This document shows, one piece after another, positions 10,496 to 20,472 of a stretch of 64,000 nucleotides of DNA (position 1 is the first letter of the stretch; each line of letters opens with the position of its first letter). The stretch comes from Lepturacanthus savala (lineage: Eukaryota; Chordata; Actinopteri; Scombriformes; Trichiuridae). A program made the position numbers and the translations under genes. Location of the stretch: positions 28,156,988-28,220,987 of the forward strand of contig CM060465.1 of assembly GCA_030544235.1 (NCBI GenBank), written 5' to 3'. Under the pieces are notes generated by a model, which worked only from the letters and a program-made list of their open reading frames with translations, made no database searches and was not told the origin of the DNA.

Positions 10496-10826
10496 TACAC
10501 TACTGTTGTGTTTTCCATGAAAAGTCACACTTTCATTTACCACCACGAGCTGTATAATGAATAGAAACTCGTATTGCATTAGCCTTCTGACGCAATGAGC
10601 AAACACATTGTACCATTAGCATTAACACTGGAGTGATAGTTGCTATACACCTATGTAGATATTGCACCAAAAAACAGACATTTGCAGCTAGAATAGTCAT
10701 TTGCCACATTAGCGATGTATAGAGTGGATTTATGATTAGTTTAAAGGTGTCACTGAAAAAAACAGTGCTTTTCTTTAAAAAAAAAAGGACATTTCTAAGC
10801 AACCCCAAACTTTTCAACGGTAGTGC
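10496..10826 (-). mobile_element. Tc1-like MITE nested in the hAT element
   Basis: It starts tacactactg and ends caacggtagtgca. Subterminal sequences (gttttccatgaaaagtcaca, ttaccaccacgag, then at the other end aggacatttctaagcaaccc and caaacttttcaacgg) are those of a widespread teleost Tc1 family. The whole transposase is missing. It sits in hAT sequence that in copy 1 reads 'cagtaatgtaaggcat' (inverse), consistent with insertion at a TA. Confidence 0.82.
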
Positions 10827-11504
10827 AAGGCATTACAGGAAAAAAAAATTGTAATTACAATGCACATTACTGACATTTGTACCAAAAAAAAACTGTTTTT
10901 TTGTTTTTCTTCATACAAATTCACTAAAATCACTGCAAGATCAGCGGCGGTGAAATGTCCGTGCAAAAATATTTGACTTCCTTTTTCTTTTGGCTCGTAC
11001 AGACAGAAGATGGAGATGAGTGAACCTGCAGAAAACGTTGGATAGCACATCCTCCAGATGGACACACGCTCAGTACTTTATGTTTGTGAAACATCACAGA
11101 TGAACATTGTAGTCGAATGTATTTTGTGTGTGATAGCAGCAGTAATTTAACATTTACAGAGGTGCCATAGTAACATGAAGTTGGCAAGGAAGCAGGTGGA
11201 GCATGAGAGTGGAGATAAAACCAAAAAATTGACAAAATTAACATTCTCCTGCTCTGAGATTCTTCTTCTTCCTCTCTGACTTGTTGTTTAAGACACGAAA
11301 ACCACTTTCAACAGTGGAATCACCAGCTTTTTGTCAGCAAGATCCCTGTTGTGACGAGCAGTAATAATGACAAAGGTGAGTTTTATTTAGATCACCAAAT
11401 CCATATTTCCGGTTACTTTGTTGAGAATAACCTAAAAGTAATGCAATAGTAGTATAATGCCTTACATTTTAAATGCAGTCATTTTGAAATGTAGCAAATT
11501 ACTT

Positions 11505-11516
11505 TGAAATAAAAGT
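11505..11516 (+). repeat. SINE target-site duplication, left copy
   Basis: tgaaataaaagt is repeated exactly at 11758-11769. Confidence 0.9.
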
Positions 11517-11757
11517 CAGTCAGTCATTTTCTATACCTGCTTATTCCTCATTAGGGTCACATGGTCTGCTGGAGCCAATCCCAGCGCGTTACGGCGAGAG
11601 GCAGGGATACACCCCAGATGGTCGCCAGCCAATCGTGGGGCACACACACCTGGTGAAAACCCACGCAGACACGGGGAGAACATGCAAACTCCACACAGAA
11701 AGGTCCCAGACCCAGGACCAAGGAGGTCTTGAACCTGCGACCTTCTTGCTGTGAGGC
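11517..11757 (-). mobile_element. DANA/mermaid-type SINE, head-less and internally deleted (copy 1)
   Basis: The minus-strand reading matches the teleost DANA/mermaid SINE: ctgtgtggagtttgcatgtt, ctccccgtgtctgcgtgggt, gatccatctg-like gaccatctggggtgtatccc, and the 3' end taggaataagcaggtataga with a (GACT)n tail. The tRNA-like head is missing and ~85 bases of the middle are deleted compared with 33860-34224. Flanked by exact 12-bp duplications, which shows insertion by target-primed reverse transcription into the hAT element. Non-coding; depends on a LINE for mobility. Confidence 0.9.
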
Positions 11758-11837
11758 TGAAATAAAAGTGACAAATAATAAACAACGCATTACGCGTTTT
11801 TGAACTTGCCCAACGCTGCCACCAACACGTCCTTTGT

Positions 11838-12014
11838 AAAGCGATCCCTTCGGCTGACATGACTCGCTCCGTATAATCCAGCGCTGATGATTCATCCGCC
11901 AAATCAGTGTGCATTTCAAGGCTGGGGTGGGGTGGGGGTTAAAAGAGTACAGGGTGGTGGGATAAGCGGTCAGCTCCGGTTTACAGACCGGATTAAGAAG
12001 CGCCGGTGGATGGA
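11838..12014 (+). repeat. Duplicated block A (partner at 13447-13620)
   Basis: It shares ordered words with block B: catgactcg, ctgatgattcat, gggataagcggtca-like, gaccggattaagaa. Similarity is clearly above chance over ~175 bases but with many changes. Block A starts about 20 bases beyond the hAT element. Origin unknown. Confidence 0.75.
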
Positions 12015-12359
12015 GGTGAGGCTGCCGGACGTGTTTGTGTTACGCCGACGCTGAGTTATGTCCCTTTTGCTCGTGCGCAAAGCCGAATAGATAAAACAAG
12101 CCGGCGGGGACGGCTGAGGAAAGATGAGAAAGGGAGGAGGTTGCTGCACCAGGCAGATAGCCAAGATCTAAACACACCTTGGGTAGGATAGTATATCAGC
12201 TGAGCACATATCAACTACTGTAACTTTACAAACAACACTTCATCTATCTTCGGCGTCCACCGGCTCTCATCAGCATGTCCCTGTTATCGCATGGCTACGA
12301 GCTAGCTTTACCAGTAATAACTACAATCCAACATATACTACAATACAGCGTGTTACACA
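12015..12359. other. Unassigned sequence between repeats
   Basis: It includes at 12075-12100 a word (gcaaagccgaata, ataaaacaagc) that also occurs at 10335-10360. I see no gene. Confidence 0.4.
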
Positions 12360-12841
12360 ATGGGCCGTAGGCACCGTTGGGGACACCGAGGTCATGACCT
12401 TGGAATTTTTCTTTTTCCTTAAGGTTTGTTTTCGCCCTTGGGCTATATTTCAGGAAGTAAAAACACAAAGCTGTAACTGCAACTGTTAATTATAACATCA
12501 ACACAGTCTCACTTAACAAAGATGCTTATATTTGACTCAGTCAAAGTGAAAGAAAGGCAGAAGGCGACCAGGTAAAGAGGAGGTGAAGGTTAAAATTGTA
12601 ATATTCTAAGAGAATGAGAAATAATAGTCAGGTTGCCTATAGATGTATGCAACACATACAGTTAATAGAGATGCTAACCTGTAACCTATGGTAAATGTAG
12701 CCTCGGCTAAAATATGAAAGGACATGCAATGCATATGCATATTTATTGTCATGTTCAGTTATAGTATGAATTATCCATTAATAATGGGCTATGATCTGGA
12801 TGCTTGGATAGATATAAGTAGTAAATAATGTGTGTCAGCTC

Positions 12842-12847
<6 letters not shown>

Positions 12848-12904
<57 letters not shown>
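12848..12904 (+). repeat. (TA)n microsatellite
   Basis: An uninterrupted AT/TA run of about 28 units abutting the micro-MITE. Confidence 0.97.
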
Positions 12905-12907
<3 letters not shown>

Positions 12908-12988
12908 CTCTGGAAATAAATAAGAGACCACTGCCTTTTTTTTTTTTTTACACCTAAACACCTGCAGTGGTGTTCTTCCAGATCTGTA
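12903..12988 (+). mobile_element. 86-bp micro-MITE of the Tc1 'tacagctctgg' family
   Basis: Left end tacagctctggaaataaat with taagagaccactgc; right end, inverted, tacagatctggaag with ccactgcagg. The two terminal repeats are almost back to back around a short T run, so essentially the whole interior is deleted. A TA dinucleotide is present at each edge, as in Tc1 insertion. Confidence 0.8.
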
Positions 12989-13105
12989 CATACATTACAT
13001 ATATCTTTATAGTCTAATCATGACTCAGTATGCCAGTATATTGTATATTCTATATACAATGTTGACCTCAGTATTTGAAAAATCCTAGCTATGGCCCTAG
13101 CTGCA

Positions 13106-13446
13106 TAAAGTTCACTGCACAATGCGTTACCATGAAAATGGTTATAATATAAGATCAATGGTAATGCTGTTGATAATAACATACAAGCAGGTGAAGGCCC
13201 TCCGAGCCTTTTTGGTTTGAAAAGCAACTGTATTTTTTGTCTTAAACAGCGAGTTCAGTTGTCTTTGACTATCAGGAAGCAAGTTTGGTGAAAGTTAAAT
13301 TAGACCTGATGTAATATCCTCGGGTCTTTGCCCTTACAACAATGTATCCTCCGGTATTATTGTCCAGGCAACCACCTATTGCAAAAAAAAAAGAAAAAAA
13401 TGAAAGAAAATATATCCGCCAACACAGACTTTGAAAAGCACAGCAG
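13106..13446. other. Unassigned sequence
   Basis: No gene or named repeat; an A-rich run lies at 13384-13400. Confidence 0.4.
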
Positions 13447-13620
13447 GCATCCCTCGGCTGGCATGACTCGTTCCGTACAATCCTACACTGATGATTCATG
13501 CACCGGATCAGGGTGCACTTCAAGGCGAAGGGGTTAAGAGTATGGGTGGCATAAGCGGTCAGGACGCCCCGGCTGTGCTCATCTTACAGACAGGATTAAG
13601 AACCAGGGGTGGGTAGATGG
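13447..13620 (+). repeat. Duplicated block B (partner at 11838-12014)
   Basis: Direct-orientation partner of block A, about 1.6 kb away, with the repeat X copy and its insertions lying between. Confidence 0.75.
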
Positions 13621-14689
13621 TGGCTGCAGCACCGAGGATATCGCTGTCCTGCGGAGACGTGGCTGTCAGCGGATGCCTTTCAGTGGCTGGGGCTCTAGAG
13701 GATGAGGACTACTGAACTTCACACGGAAGGCTGAAATGTGATCACTTCATGTGTGTAAAGCTGGAAGTAACCGACTGATGCACTGTGCAAGGATTTTTGT
13801 ATCTTTTTTTTTTTTTTTTTTTTTTCCTTTTAAAATACGATTTAGCACTCGGCAACACACTGATGTAATCATCTTTAAATTGGTAAAAAAAGTGCCATGC
13901 TAGTTGCTATGATAGGCTTTACTAAGTGGTGATTTGAAGGTAATTGCTAATTCCAGCATCTTACAGTACTAAAAAAATGCTGATGACACTAAATGGTTAT
14001 TTAATGGACTTTAGCTAATAATTCAAAGGACACAAAAAAAACAATAAAGAATGATATTCCTTGTTGATTATTACCGATGTATTCCTTCTCCTTGGCCTTA
14101 AGTATTATTTATATGCAGTGATACTCTGCATGTTTGTGAAGCCTCTAGAATTTGCTTTATTTCTGATTAACTATGAACTTAATTGTGAACTCCTGAGCTT
14201 GCAATTGTGAAATAATCCAATGTTGTATAGCATAAATTACTAAATCCATTTTAAACGCAGTGCAGGTGTATATTTTGACAAATTGACTATTTATTTAACA
14301 GAATAAGTTGAGGATATGACCACTGACGCTGCATGTTTTGGTTAATATCACTTAATTGTCAATCGCCATAGCTCTGGTGCAGTGAAAAAATAAAAAGTAC
14401 AACATGAAATTCAAACCCGTCACAAAATATGCAGAGGAAAACTCAGGAGAAGCAGCATGAGATGTTTAACAACAGTACTGTAATCTTACTTTTCAAAATT
14501 GTAAGTTATACGGTAGTCATACTGGTTTAGTAAGAGAATTTGAGTAAATGACAAGTAAATTTCCAGTTGTGCTGAGAAAGATTTTTGTCAGGAAGGAATT
14601 CATCTCCTGTTCCAAAATGCCGCCTGGTCTCAAATAAATGACTGATCTGTTAAGTGATTAAAACAAACGCCTTGACTTTTATTTGGTAC
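13621..14689. other. Unassigned sequence
   Basis: About 13620-13760 is GC-balanced. A T run lies at 13807-13825. The rest is AT-rich without gene or named repeat. Confidence 0.45.
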
Positions 14690-15105
14690 TTTTCAGTATG
14701 TATGAGGCAAAATTATATGAACATAGGATGATTAATTCAATTGAAATGGAAATTGGAGTCTGGTGTTTGAATCAATGAGTGGGACGCCAGTCAGGCCTTA
14801 CTGTATTTAAAGAAGACACGTATGGATCTTCACTATAAAACTCTGAGCTTCACAACACCGGTTTGTGGACATTTCTAGCAAAGTGTTTGGCCTCCACCAG
14901 TCAACTGTCAACAGGTGGGATTATGTGCAAATGGGGACGTTCAACACCATCAACCAACAAAGCTCACACCAAGAGCAAGGTGTGTAATCGGCCAGACCCT
15001 GGGACTCACTTGGGACCCTGGAGTAACGTCTAGCAAGCTAAAGGCCTCTCTTACAGAATCCACCATGAGGAGACCACTGAAACACTACTCAATATGGAAG
15101 GTATA
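14690..15105 (+). mobile_element. Tc1-like transposon, 5' fragment
   Basis: The stretch matches the 5' part of a teleost Tc1 element: ggagtctggtgtttgaatca, ctgagcttcacaacaccggt and ttgtggacatttctagcaaa are characteristic. It ends within the DNA-binding domain at about 15105; the catalytic domain and the right terminus are gone. Neither end is precisely defined. Confidence 0.78.
14915..15105 (+). pseudogene. Tc1-like transposase relic (DNA-binding domain)
   Basis: The frame contains TKLTPRARCVIGQTLGLTWD, then PGVTSSKLKASLTESTMRRP and LKHYSIWK. This corresponds to the second helix-turn-helix of the paired-like DNA-binding domain of Tc1 transposases, which contacts the terminal repeats; the family usually has ITPRASRLIVREV..DPGVTSKDLKASL...HESTIRRTLNNNG. 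The first helix-turn-helix is readable only in another frame just upstream (about 14850-14915). No catalytic residues remain, so the relic is non-functional. It is a different Tc1 lineage from 2722-4163. Confidence 0.78.
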
Positions 15106-15426
15106 TTTAAATTCATGTACAATATGGATAGTCCAACTAAAATAGATATTATTATATAAAAGTACATGATTTATATAGAGTTAAACACAGATATCTGCCC
15201 ATAGGCAAATTGTACTGAGTAGGCTAAGAAGGAGTCTCCTGCTTGGGAGGAGACTGTATTTGTTCCAGTAAATGGGAAAGGTTAGTATGAACTTGGCTGA
15301 GGACTGATTGTGCAACTGTTCTGAGCTTTTAACTGCCAAGATTGTAAAGCTGCCGCTGATGCTCTGCTAATGTGTTGCTTTTGATGCGCAATGGTGATGT
15401 TTTGGCTAGACGTTCGAAAATCTCTT
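15106..15426. other. Unassigned sequence
   Basis: Includes a small hairpin at about 15224-15246 (agtctcct ... aggagact). No gene seen. Confidence 0.4.
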
Positions 15427-15505
15427 CGGAGATACCGTTTGACCATTGTGTTCACTTGCCCTGAAGATTCTGCATCTTTTTTAATAGCTTCTCCCAGTTG
15501 ATGGG
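15427..15505 (+). repeat. Direct repeat C, left copy
   Basis: About 80 bases (cggagataccgtttgaccat to tagcttctccc) recur in the same orientation at 16640-16720 with roughly one change in eight. No transposon hallmark. Confidence 0.8.
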
Positions 15506-15565
15506 ACTGACTCAGCTTTTACTCTGACGCAATCTAGGGTCTACAGACAGGTGGATGCTGTATCG

Positions 15566-15627
15566 CTGTACAAACTGTGAAGCCCCCTGAGGGGAATCTG
15601 CGACGTTTGGCTCTAGAAATAAACCGG
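15566..15627 (+). mobile_element. Probable LINE or SINE 3' tail remnant
   Basis: The run ctgtgaagccccctgagggg, then ctctagaaataaa, resembles a 3' tail shared by many teleost LINEs (tgtgaagccctctgaggcaa ... ggctatacaaataaa). No reverse-transcriptase reading is attached. Confidence 0.5.
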
Positions 15628-16239
15628 ACTAGACTTGATAATGTTAGTCAGAGTCAGTCAAGTGAGTGCCTTTATGTGTTAGCAGTCAATATCTACTAAT
15701 GGTCCTAAGCTTGAATATTGAATTAATAGTTAGCTGCTGTTTCACTGCAATATCTGCATGTATATTGCCCACTGTAGGGATCTACAGATGTGTCAGTGAA
15801 TGATAAGACATGTTCCCTATTTTTTTTTTCCAAGAAATTACAGTAATTACCCACAATAAATTAAGGTAGTGCCTGCAGTTGCTGAACAGATGCTCAGAGT
15901 TGTGGAAAAGGGTTTTGACGCTTGCATGCAGCCAATCATACACAACCATGAATTATTAAATGGTACCTCCAGCAAAGCTTGGATTTTTTTTCTCCTCCAT
16001 GCACACAGAAGACAGTCCCAGCTTTCAATGCAACACAGGCGTTTTCCTCTTGTACTAGTTTAGCATTTACTGCGAGGCCCCAAAGGTAACGCAGGCACAA
16101 AATCACATGACAGCATTTCTTCCTTTTCAACACCATTGTGACCCCGAGAAGTGTTCAGCCCCCACGAATTTCCCTGCGGAGCGCCCGGCTAGCGTAGCAT
16201 ATGTATGCCTGTGTCAAGGAAAACCGTGGAAGTCGTATG

Positions 16240-16271
<32 letters not shown>

Positions 16272-16639
16272 CACCTGCCAATTGCTGCCAACACCATTAG
16301 AAATTGCTTGCACTCAAGCAATCTGTTGTGTATCCTCAGCAGACGAATTTCCAGCAACGTTACACCAATGTGCTCTTATTTGGTGCCGTGGGAAACAACA
16401 TGCGCATATGAGCTCCAGACCAATCTCAGAACCCAACAGCTATCGCCTGACAACGGATTAGCCTCTAGGGGAAGTGGCAAATATCCGTGTGCATCTGGTG
16501 GAGGCAAAGGGATAGCCGGTCCAAGACCTTTTTTTCCTTTTGTCAGCCATTGTTTACAGCCCAACTAGCAATAGTACTTAGAAAGTAAAAGACAATAAAA
16601 GCTAATTAAATGCTAAATCATGGAATACTCCCATAGGTC
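15628..16639. other. Unassigned sequence with GT microsatellite
   Basis: GT runs at about 16235-16272. The 16140-16560 part is more GC-balanced. An open frame across the microsatellite (16107-16568) has no recognisable domain and I do not call it. Confidence 0.45.
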
Positions 16640-16720
16640 CGGAGATAACGTTTGACCAATGTGTTCTCTTGCCCAAAGATTCGGCATCTTTTTTTAATAG
16701 TTTCTCCTGTGGTGGATGGA
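16640..16720 (+). repeat. Direct repeat C, right copy
   Basis: Partner of 15427-15505. Confidence 0.8.
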
Positions 16721-18099
16721 GATTTGAACTAAAGCCTACAATATGATTATTATGTAACCAAATAAGTTAAAATAAAACAGGTTTACAGATATAATTAACC
16801 AACGCATAACTTTTGGCCTCATTACCTTTTTTAACTTTTTTTGTACTCCTGCTGTTTGCAATATTATTATTTCCTGCGTAATATTAAAAGAAATATTTAA
16901 ATAAGGGCCGAGTACAGCCATTTCTGTTCACATCTATTCATATTTCTATTCAGATTCATACAATGAGAACACTGTGTCCCTAATTCTTCAAAGCGATCCC
17001 ACCAAAGCAATGGAGAGGATAATTACATGCTGAGGCCAGTGTTAGTAGTTTTCCACATAATCTAGCAAGGAAGTCTAAAGCAGTCTATATTTTATAAACT
17101 GTTTACACATTATAATATTAGTAGTCTTACTAGTATAATTGTATTTGTGAGTAATTATCTCCTATAGACGTATATATTTATGTTTTACTATATTGTTATT
17201 CATTATCTATGTATATACCAAATGCTCACAGTAGTTGCTGACAGAAAAATGAATAAGCACTTATAATTACTTTATATTTAAAGCTATATTATAATGTACA
17301 TTATAATTAACTCTTTTGTTAAAATGTACCTAGACAGGTTTCAAACATGATAATTATATCCTTAGTTCTGTGTCCGTATTTCTAATAATCAGTGTTGTCA
17401 TTTCAGTTTAAGGTAAGGTGTGACAAGGAACACACCCTTCTAGGGGGGTCTGCTTTAGAAAAAAATTAAAATTGTAATTATAAATGCAGCAATCTGGTGC
17501 AATTTGAGAGCAAAATCAAGAACCTGAAGACTATCAATCACTCTAAATGCATAATATTAGCCTACAGATGGAGCTACTGACAAATCACAAATTAATCTTA
17601 CATTTCCATCCCTTATAAATGTACCTTAAAGGTATATTTTCAAGTTTGTGAGTGGACAAATCAGCATGACGTAAAAGCTCAGTTCCTCACTGTACCCCAG
17701 TTCTTGTTTTTAGTAAGTTTATTATTATTAAGTGTTTACTAATTAAAAATATCTTCTACTTTTTGTCTTTGTGTGTATGTCAATATATTGATATGAGGAA
17801 AATGGGGCTATTATTATATAATTGTTTTACTGTGTGAAGGATTTTTTGTTGTATAAATACTTTTTTTTATATTTAATTCATTATTTATTTATTTATTTAT
17901 TAATAATAAATAAAGGTATGGTGGGTGCCATACCCAAATGACACCTCTGCTTATAATTGGTGATTTGTAACCAACTTGTATAAGCATTACTGCCCCCTAC
18001 TGGACTGGATGCATCAATGTCTTGAAGGGGTGCCTCATTTCATAGGAGAATAAATAGAAACTCATACTCACCTTTTCTAAAAGCACCAAGGCGCACCTT
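16721..18099. other. Unassigned, very AT-rich sequence
   Basis: No gene or named repeat. Short ATTT runs occur near 17876-17905. Confidence 0.5.
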
Positions 18100-19440
18100 A
18101 AAAAAAATCCACCATTTCCACCAGTGGCAGATTTGCAAAGCTCAGACGAAAGAGTGTGTTCTCCCCTTCCGGTTTAATAATCCGGATGCGTTTTCATTCC
18201 GATAATCAACAGCTCTTTTAATTACGCTCGATAAAACTCAACGAGATATAAAGCTGACAGGCATCTCCATTCCTATTTACCATCAAGTTAAAACATGTAA
18301 GCTGCTGCCCCCGTTTTCTTTACATTTGAAGTCCCGCTAACGGTTGTTGGCTGCGCTTGTGTCGGAGAGCCAGCAAATATTTCTGTTCAGTTCGAACACC
18401 CCTCTTGACTTTCATTTCACAAGATAATTTGTCCTTTGAATTAGTTTTTTTTTTGTTGTTGTTTCATATGCAAATGGAAGAGATAGAGGCTTAATTCTAA
18501 CGGTTTGGGGGGATTTCGGCATGTGTTAGTTTACTGCGCCGCGGTGTAAAAACAACCTTTGGTCCAGACATCTGGCCTGGGTAATTCTGGTGTCAGTGGC
18601 TGTGTACCCCCCTCAGCTCCCTCTCATTAGCTTGACCTCTTACCCTGCAGTTTTAATAATCCACAATATTACTACCCTAGTGACCTATGCATATTTATGA
18701 AGCCCTCATTATGCCATCACTCAAAGTAATCATTATCCTGGGGCCCATTACAGCGGATTTTTTGGCACTCTCCACCGCGGGACTGTTTTCCAACAGACAC
18801 AGCACAAACGAGCGCGCTTGGCAGACTTTTTATACCTCGGGGGGTGGGGGTGGGGGGGGGTCGCAGGGATCACAGGTGGCGTTGAAGAGTGGCAGACAAT
18901 GCGCGTCGCTCCACATAAACAAGCGACATGTCATATTAGAACGATCCAGCCAAAAGACAATGCCGGAATGGCTTAAAACTGAAAAGAGAGGCTTGGCTGT
19001 GAACCCTGAACAAATTCATCTCCGCCTGCCTTCAAGGACTTTACCGGGGGATAGTCTTTCACATTCTTGTGCTCGCCTTTTTTTTTTTTTTTTCCAGCTC
19101 AATAACAACACTAACAATCCTCTCTCCCCGTGCTGCTTTTATCTTTATTTGCTTTTAGCTGCGTATTGATTGCTCCTGTTCCAACTGTTGTCTGAGAGTC
19201 AAAGATACAACGTCTATAGTTGTTCCCCAGATGTATCCCGGTGCTCATATCGCCGGTATTTGTATTAGCGTGCGCGTTTACCCGATTACTCTCCTCGTTT
19301 CAGCCTATTCCTGCGACCTGCCTGCTACTTTCCCTTTTTCGCTTTGTTCTTTTGTGCTTAAAAACTTTTCGTTTCCTTTTGCTTTCGTAGTCTTTCAGTG
19401 TTGCTTTGGAAGACGGAACCATGGCAATGGTCCATAAATA
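18100..19440. promoter_or_regulatory. Large GC-balanced unique block, candidate enhancer cluster
   Basis: Unlike its AT-rich surroundings this 1.3 kb has balanced composition, many CpG, no repeat signature and several transcription-factor-like words: the POU octamer ATGCAAAT at about 18468-18475, TTTTAATTACGC near 18216 and GATAATCAAC near 18200. It also has a G-rich run near 18838-18860 and a T run at 19078-19094. A 160-codon open frame (18687-19169) crosses those runs and ends in poly-Phe; I do not believe it. Conservation is unverified. Confidence 0.35.
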
Positions 19441-19736
19441 TACCCCCTCCTAGGCTGCACTTTCACATTCTAATTACGCAAATTATCTAGCCATTAAATT
19501 TTACTTTTAGATCCAACATAAGAAATCTCACACACACACACACTTATTCTCTCTCATACTGGCATACAACAACAACAACTAAGGTCAGATCACATTTTTA
19601 CACATACACTAAAATCTGGAATGAGATCCCATATTACATCAGAGCAGTAGCCTCTATAACACATTTCAATCAGGCACATAGACACTATCTGATGGTAGGA
19701 CAGACCTGCAACCACTGATCCAAATCCTATATGTGG
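19441..19736. other. Unassigned sequence
   Basis: A short (CA)n lies near 19530-19543. No gene. Confidence 0.4.
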
Positions 19737-20472
19737 TTATATATAATAGCAGTGTGTTTAAAAACATGAGCCAAGCCAAAATCCTGATAATATGTGTTAT
19801 TTCAACGCATTGGGAACACTGCATTTTATATCCTAAATCAAAATGTGAAGAAAAATGTGTCGATATTTTAATTACTTTACAGAAAATGAAGAGAAAACAA
19901 ATATTTGGCTGTTCAAAAATAGCAGCGTCTGCTTTTTTTTTTTCTTTACAAACTTAAAGATTTATTGTATAAATCTCCAGGATTTGGCATTCCTGTCATT
20001 TATTTGTTATAACCATGGTTTCTGAGAACCGCTTCACATCAGTGTTGCATGGAGTCGACCAACTTCTGGCTCCTATGAACGGGTATTTCAGCCTCACAAT
20101 TCCTCTGAATGTTGTGATTTTGCCTCAGAAATAGCGTTTTTGACGTCAGCCCCCAAGTTTTCAATGGGATTAAGGTTTTGGGGATTGGGTTGGCCACTCC
20201 AGAACTTTTACTTTGTTGGTGTGGAACTAAGATGCTGCTCATTTACTGGTGTTTTGGGGGTTGTACACATTCTAAAATTCACCTAATATTCATTTTCTAT
20301 AAAAATAATGAAACACTTGACACATATTGATTTGGTTTAGGATATAAATTACAGTGTTCCCAATGCATCGAAATAAAAATTATTATAAGGATGTTGGTTT
20401 TACTCACATTTTAAATACAAAAATATATATATATATATATATATTTTATAAACACACTGTAATTATATATGA
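19737..20472. mobile_element. Tc1-like non-autonomous element with long terminal inverted repeats
   Basis: The first ~110 bases (tatataatagcagtgtgttt ... tgttatttcaacgcattggg ... ttttatatcctaaatca) return inverted at about 20330-20472 (tttaggatataaattacagt, cccaatgcatcgaaataaaa). The interior keeps a fragment resembling Tc1 sequence encoding the transposase (ttcaatgggattaaggtttt ... ttggccactccagaactttt), read on the minus strand. Most of the transposase is deleted. A TA array near 20421-20446 has grown inside the right inverted repeat. Confidence 0.78.

Larger units (their letters stand above)
10421..11818 (+). mobile_element. hAT-like non-autonomous element (copy 2), host of two later insertions
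   Basis: The left terminus is cagtgtttggagtaac and the right terminus is cttgcccaacgctg (inverse cagcgttgggcaag), an imperfect inverted pair of the usual teleost hAT type. The ends are built of 'acgcattac/gtaataa' words. It is bounded by exact 8-bp copies of ccaccaac. About 575 of its ~1400 bases come from later insertions: a Tc1-type MITE at 10496-10826 and a SINE at 11517-11757. Without these it matches copy 1 in size. No transposase is encoded, so movement would have needed an enzyme supplied in trans. Confidence 0.82.
12360..13105 (-). repeat. Unclassified dispersed repeat X, copy 1, split by TA array and micro-MITE
   Basis: The reverse complement aligns with 57195-57900. Shared landmarks in order: 'atagcyaggatttt', 'ggcatactgagtcat', 'atgcattgcatgtcctttca', 'aggttagcatctct', 'atttctcattctct', 'cagctttgtgtt', 'ccaaggtca'. 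In this copy a TA array and an 86-bp MITE sit where copy 2 has ordinary sequence. No coding reading. Probably a non-autonomous transposon, but its ends are not defined. Confidence 0.75.

Noticed and set aside
16107..16568. 153-codon plus-strand frame
   Set aside because: Spans a GT microsatellite read as repeated Val-Cys; no domain.
18687..19169. 160-codon plus-strand open frame
   Set aside because: It crosses a G run (poly-Gly) and a T run (poly-Phe), shows no domain, and this length is not surprising by chance in a GC-balanced stretch.
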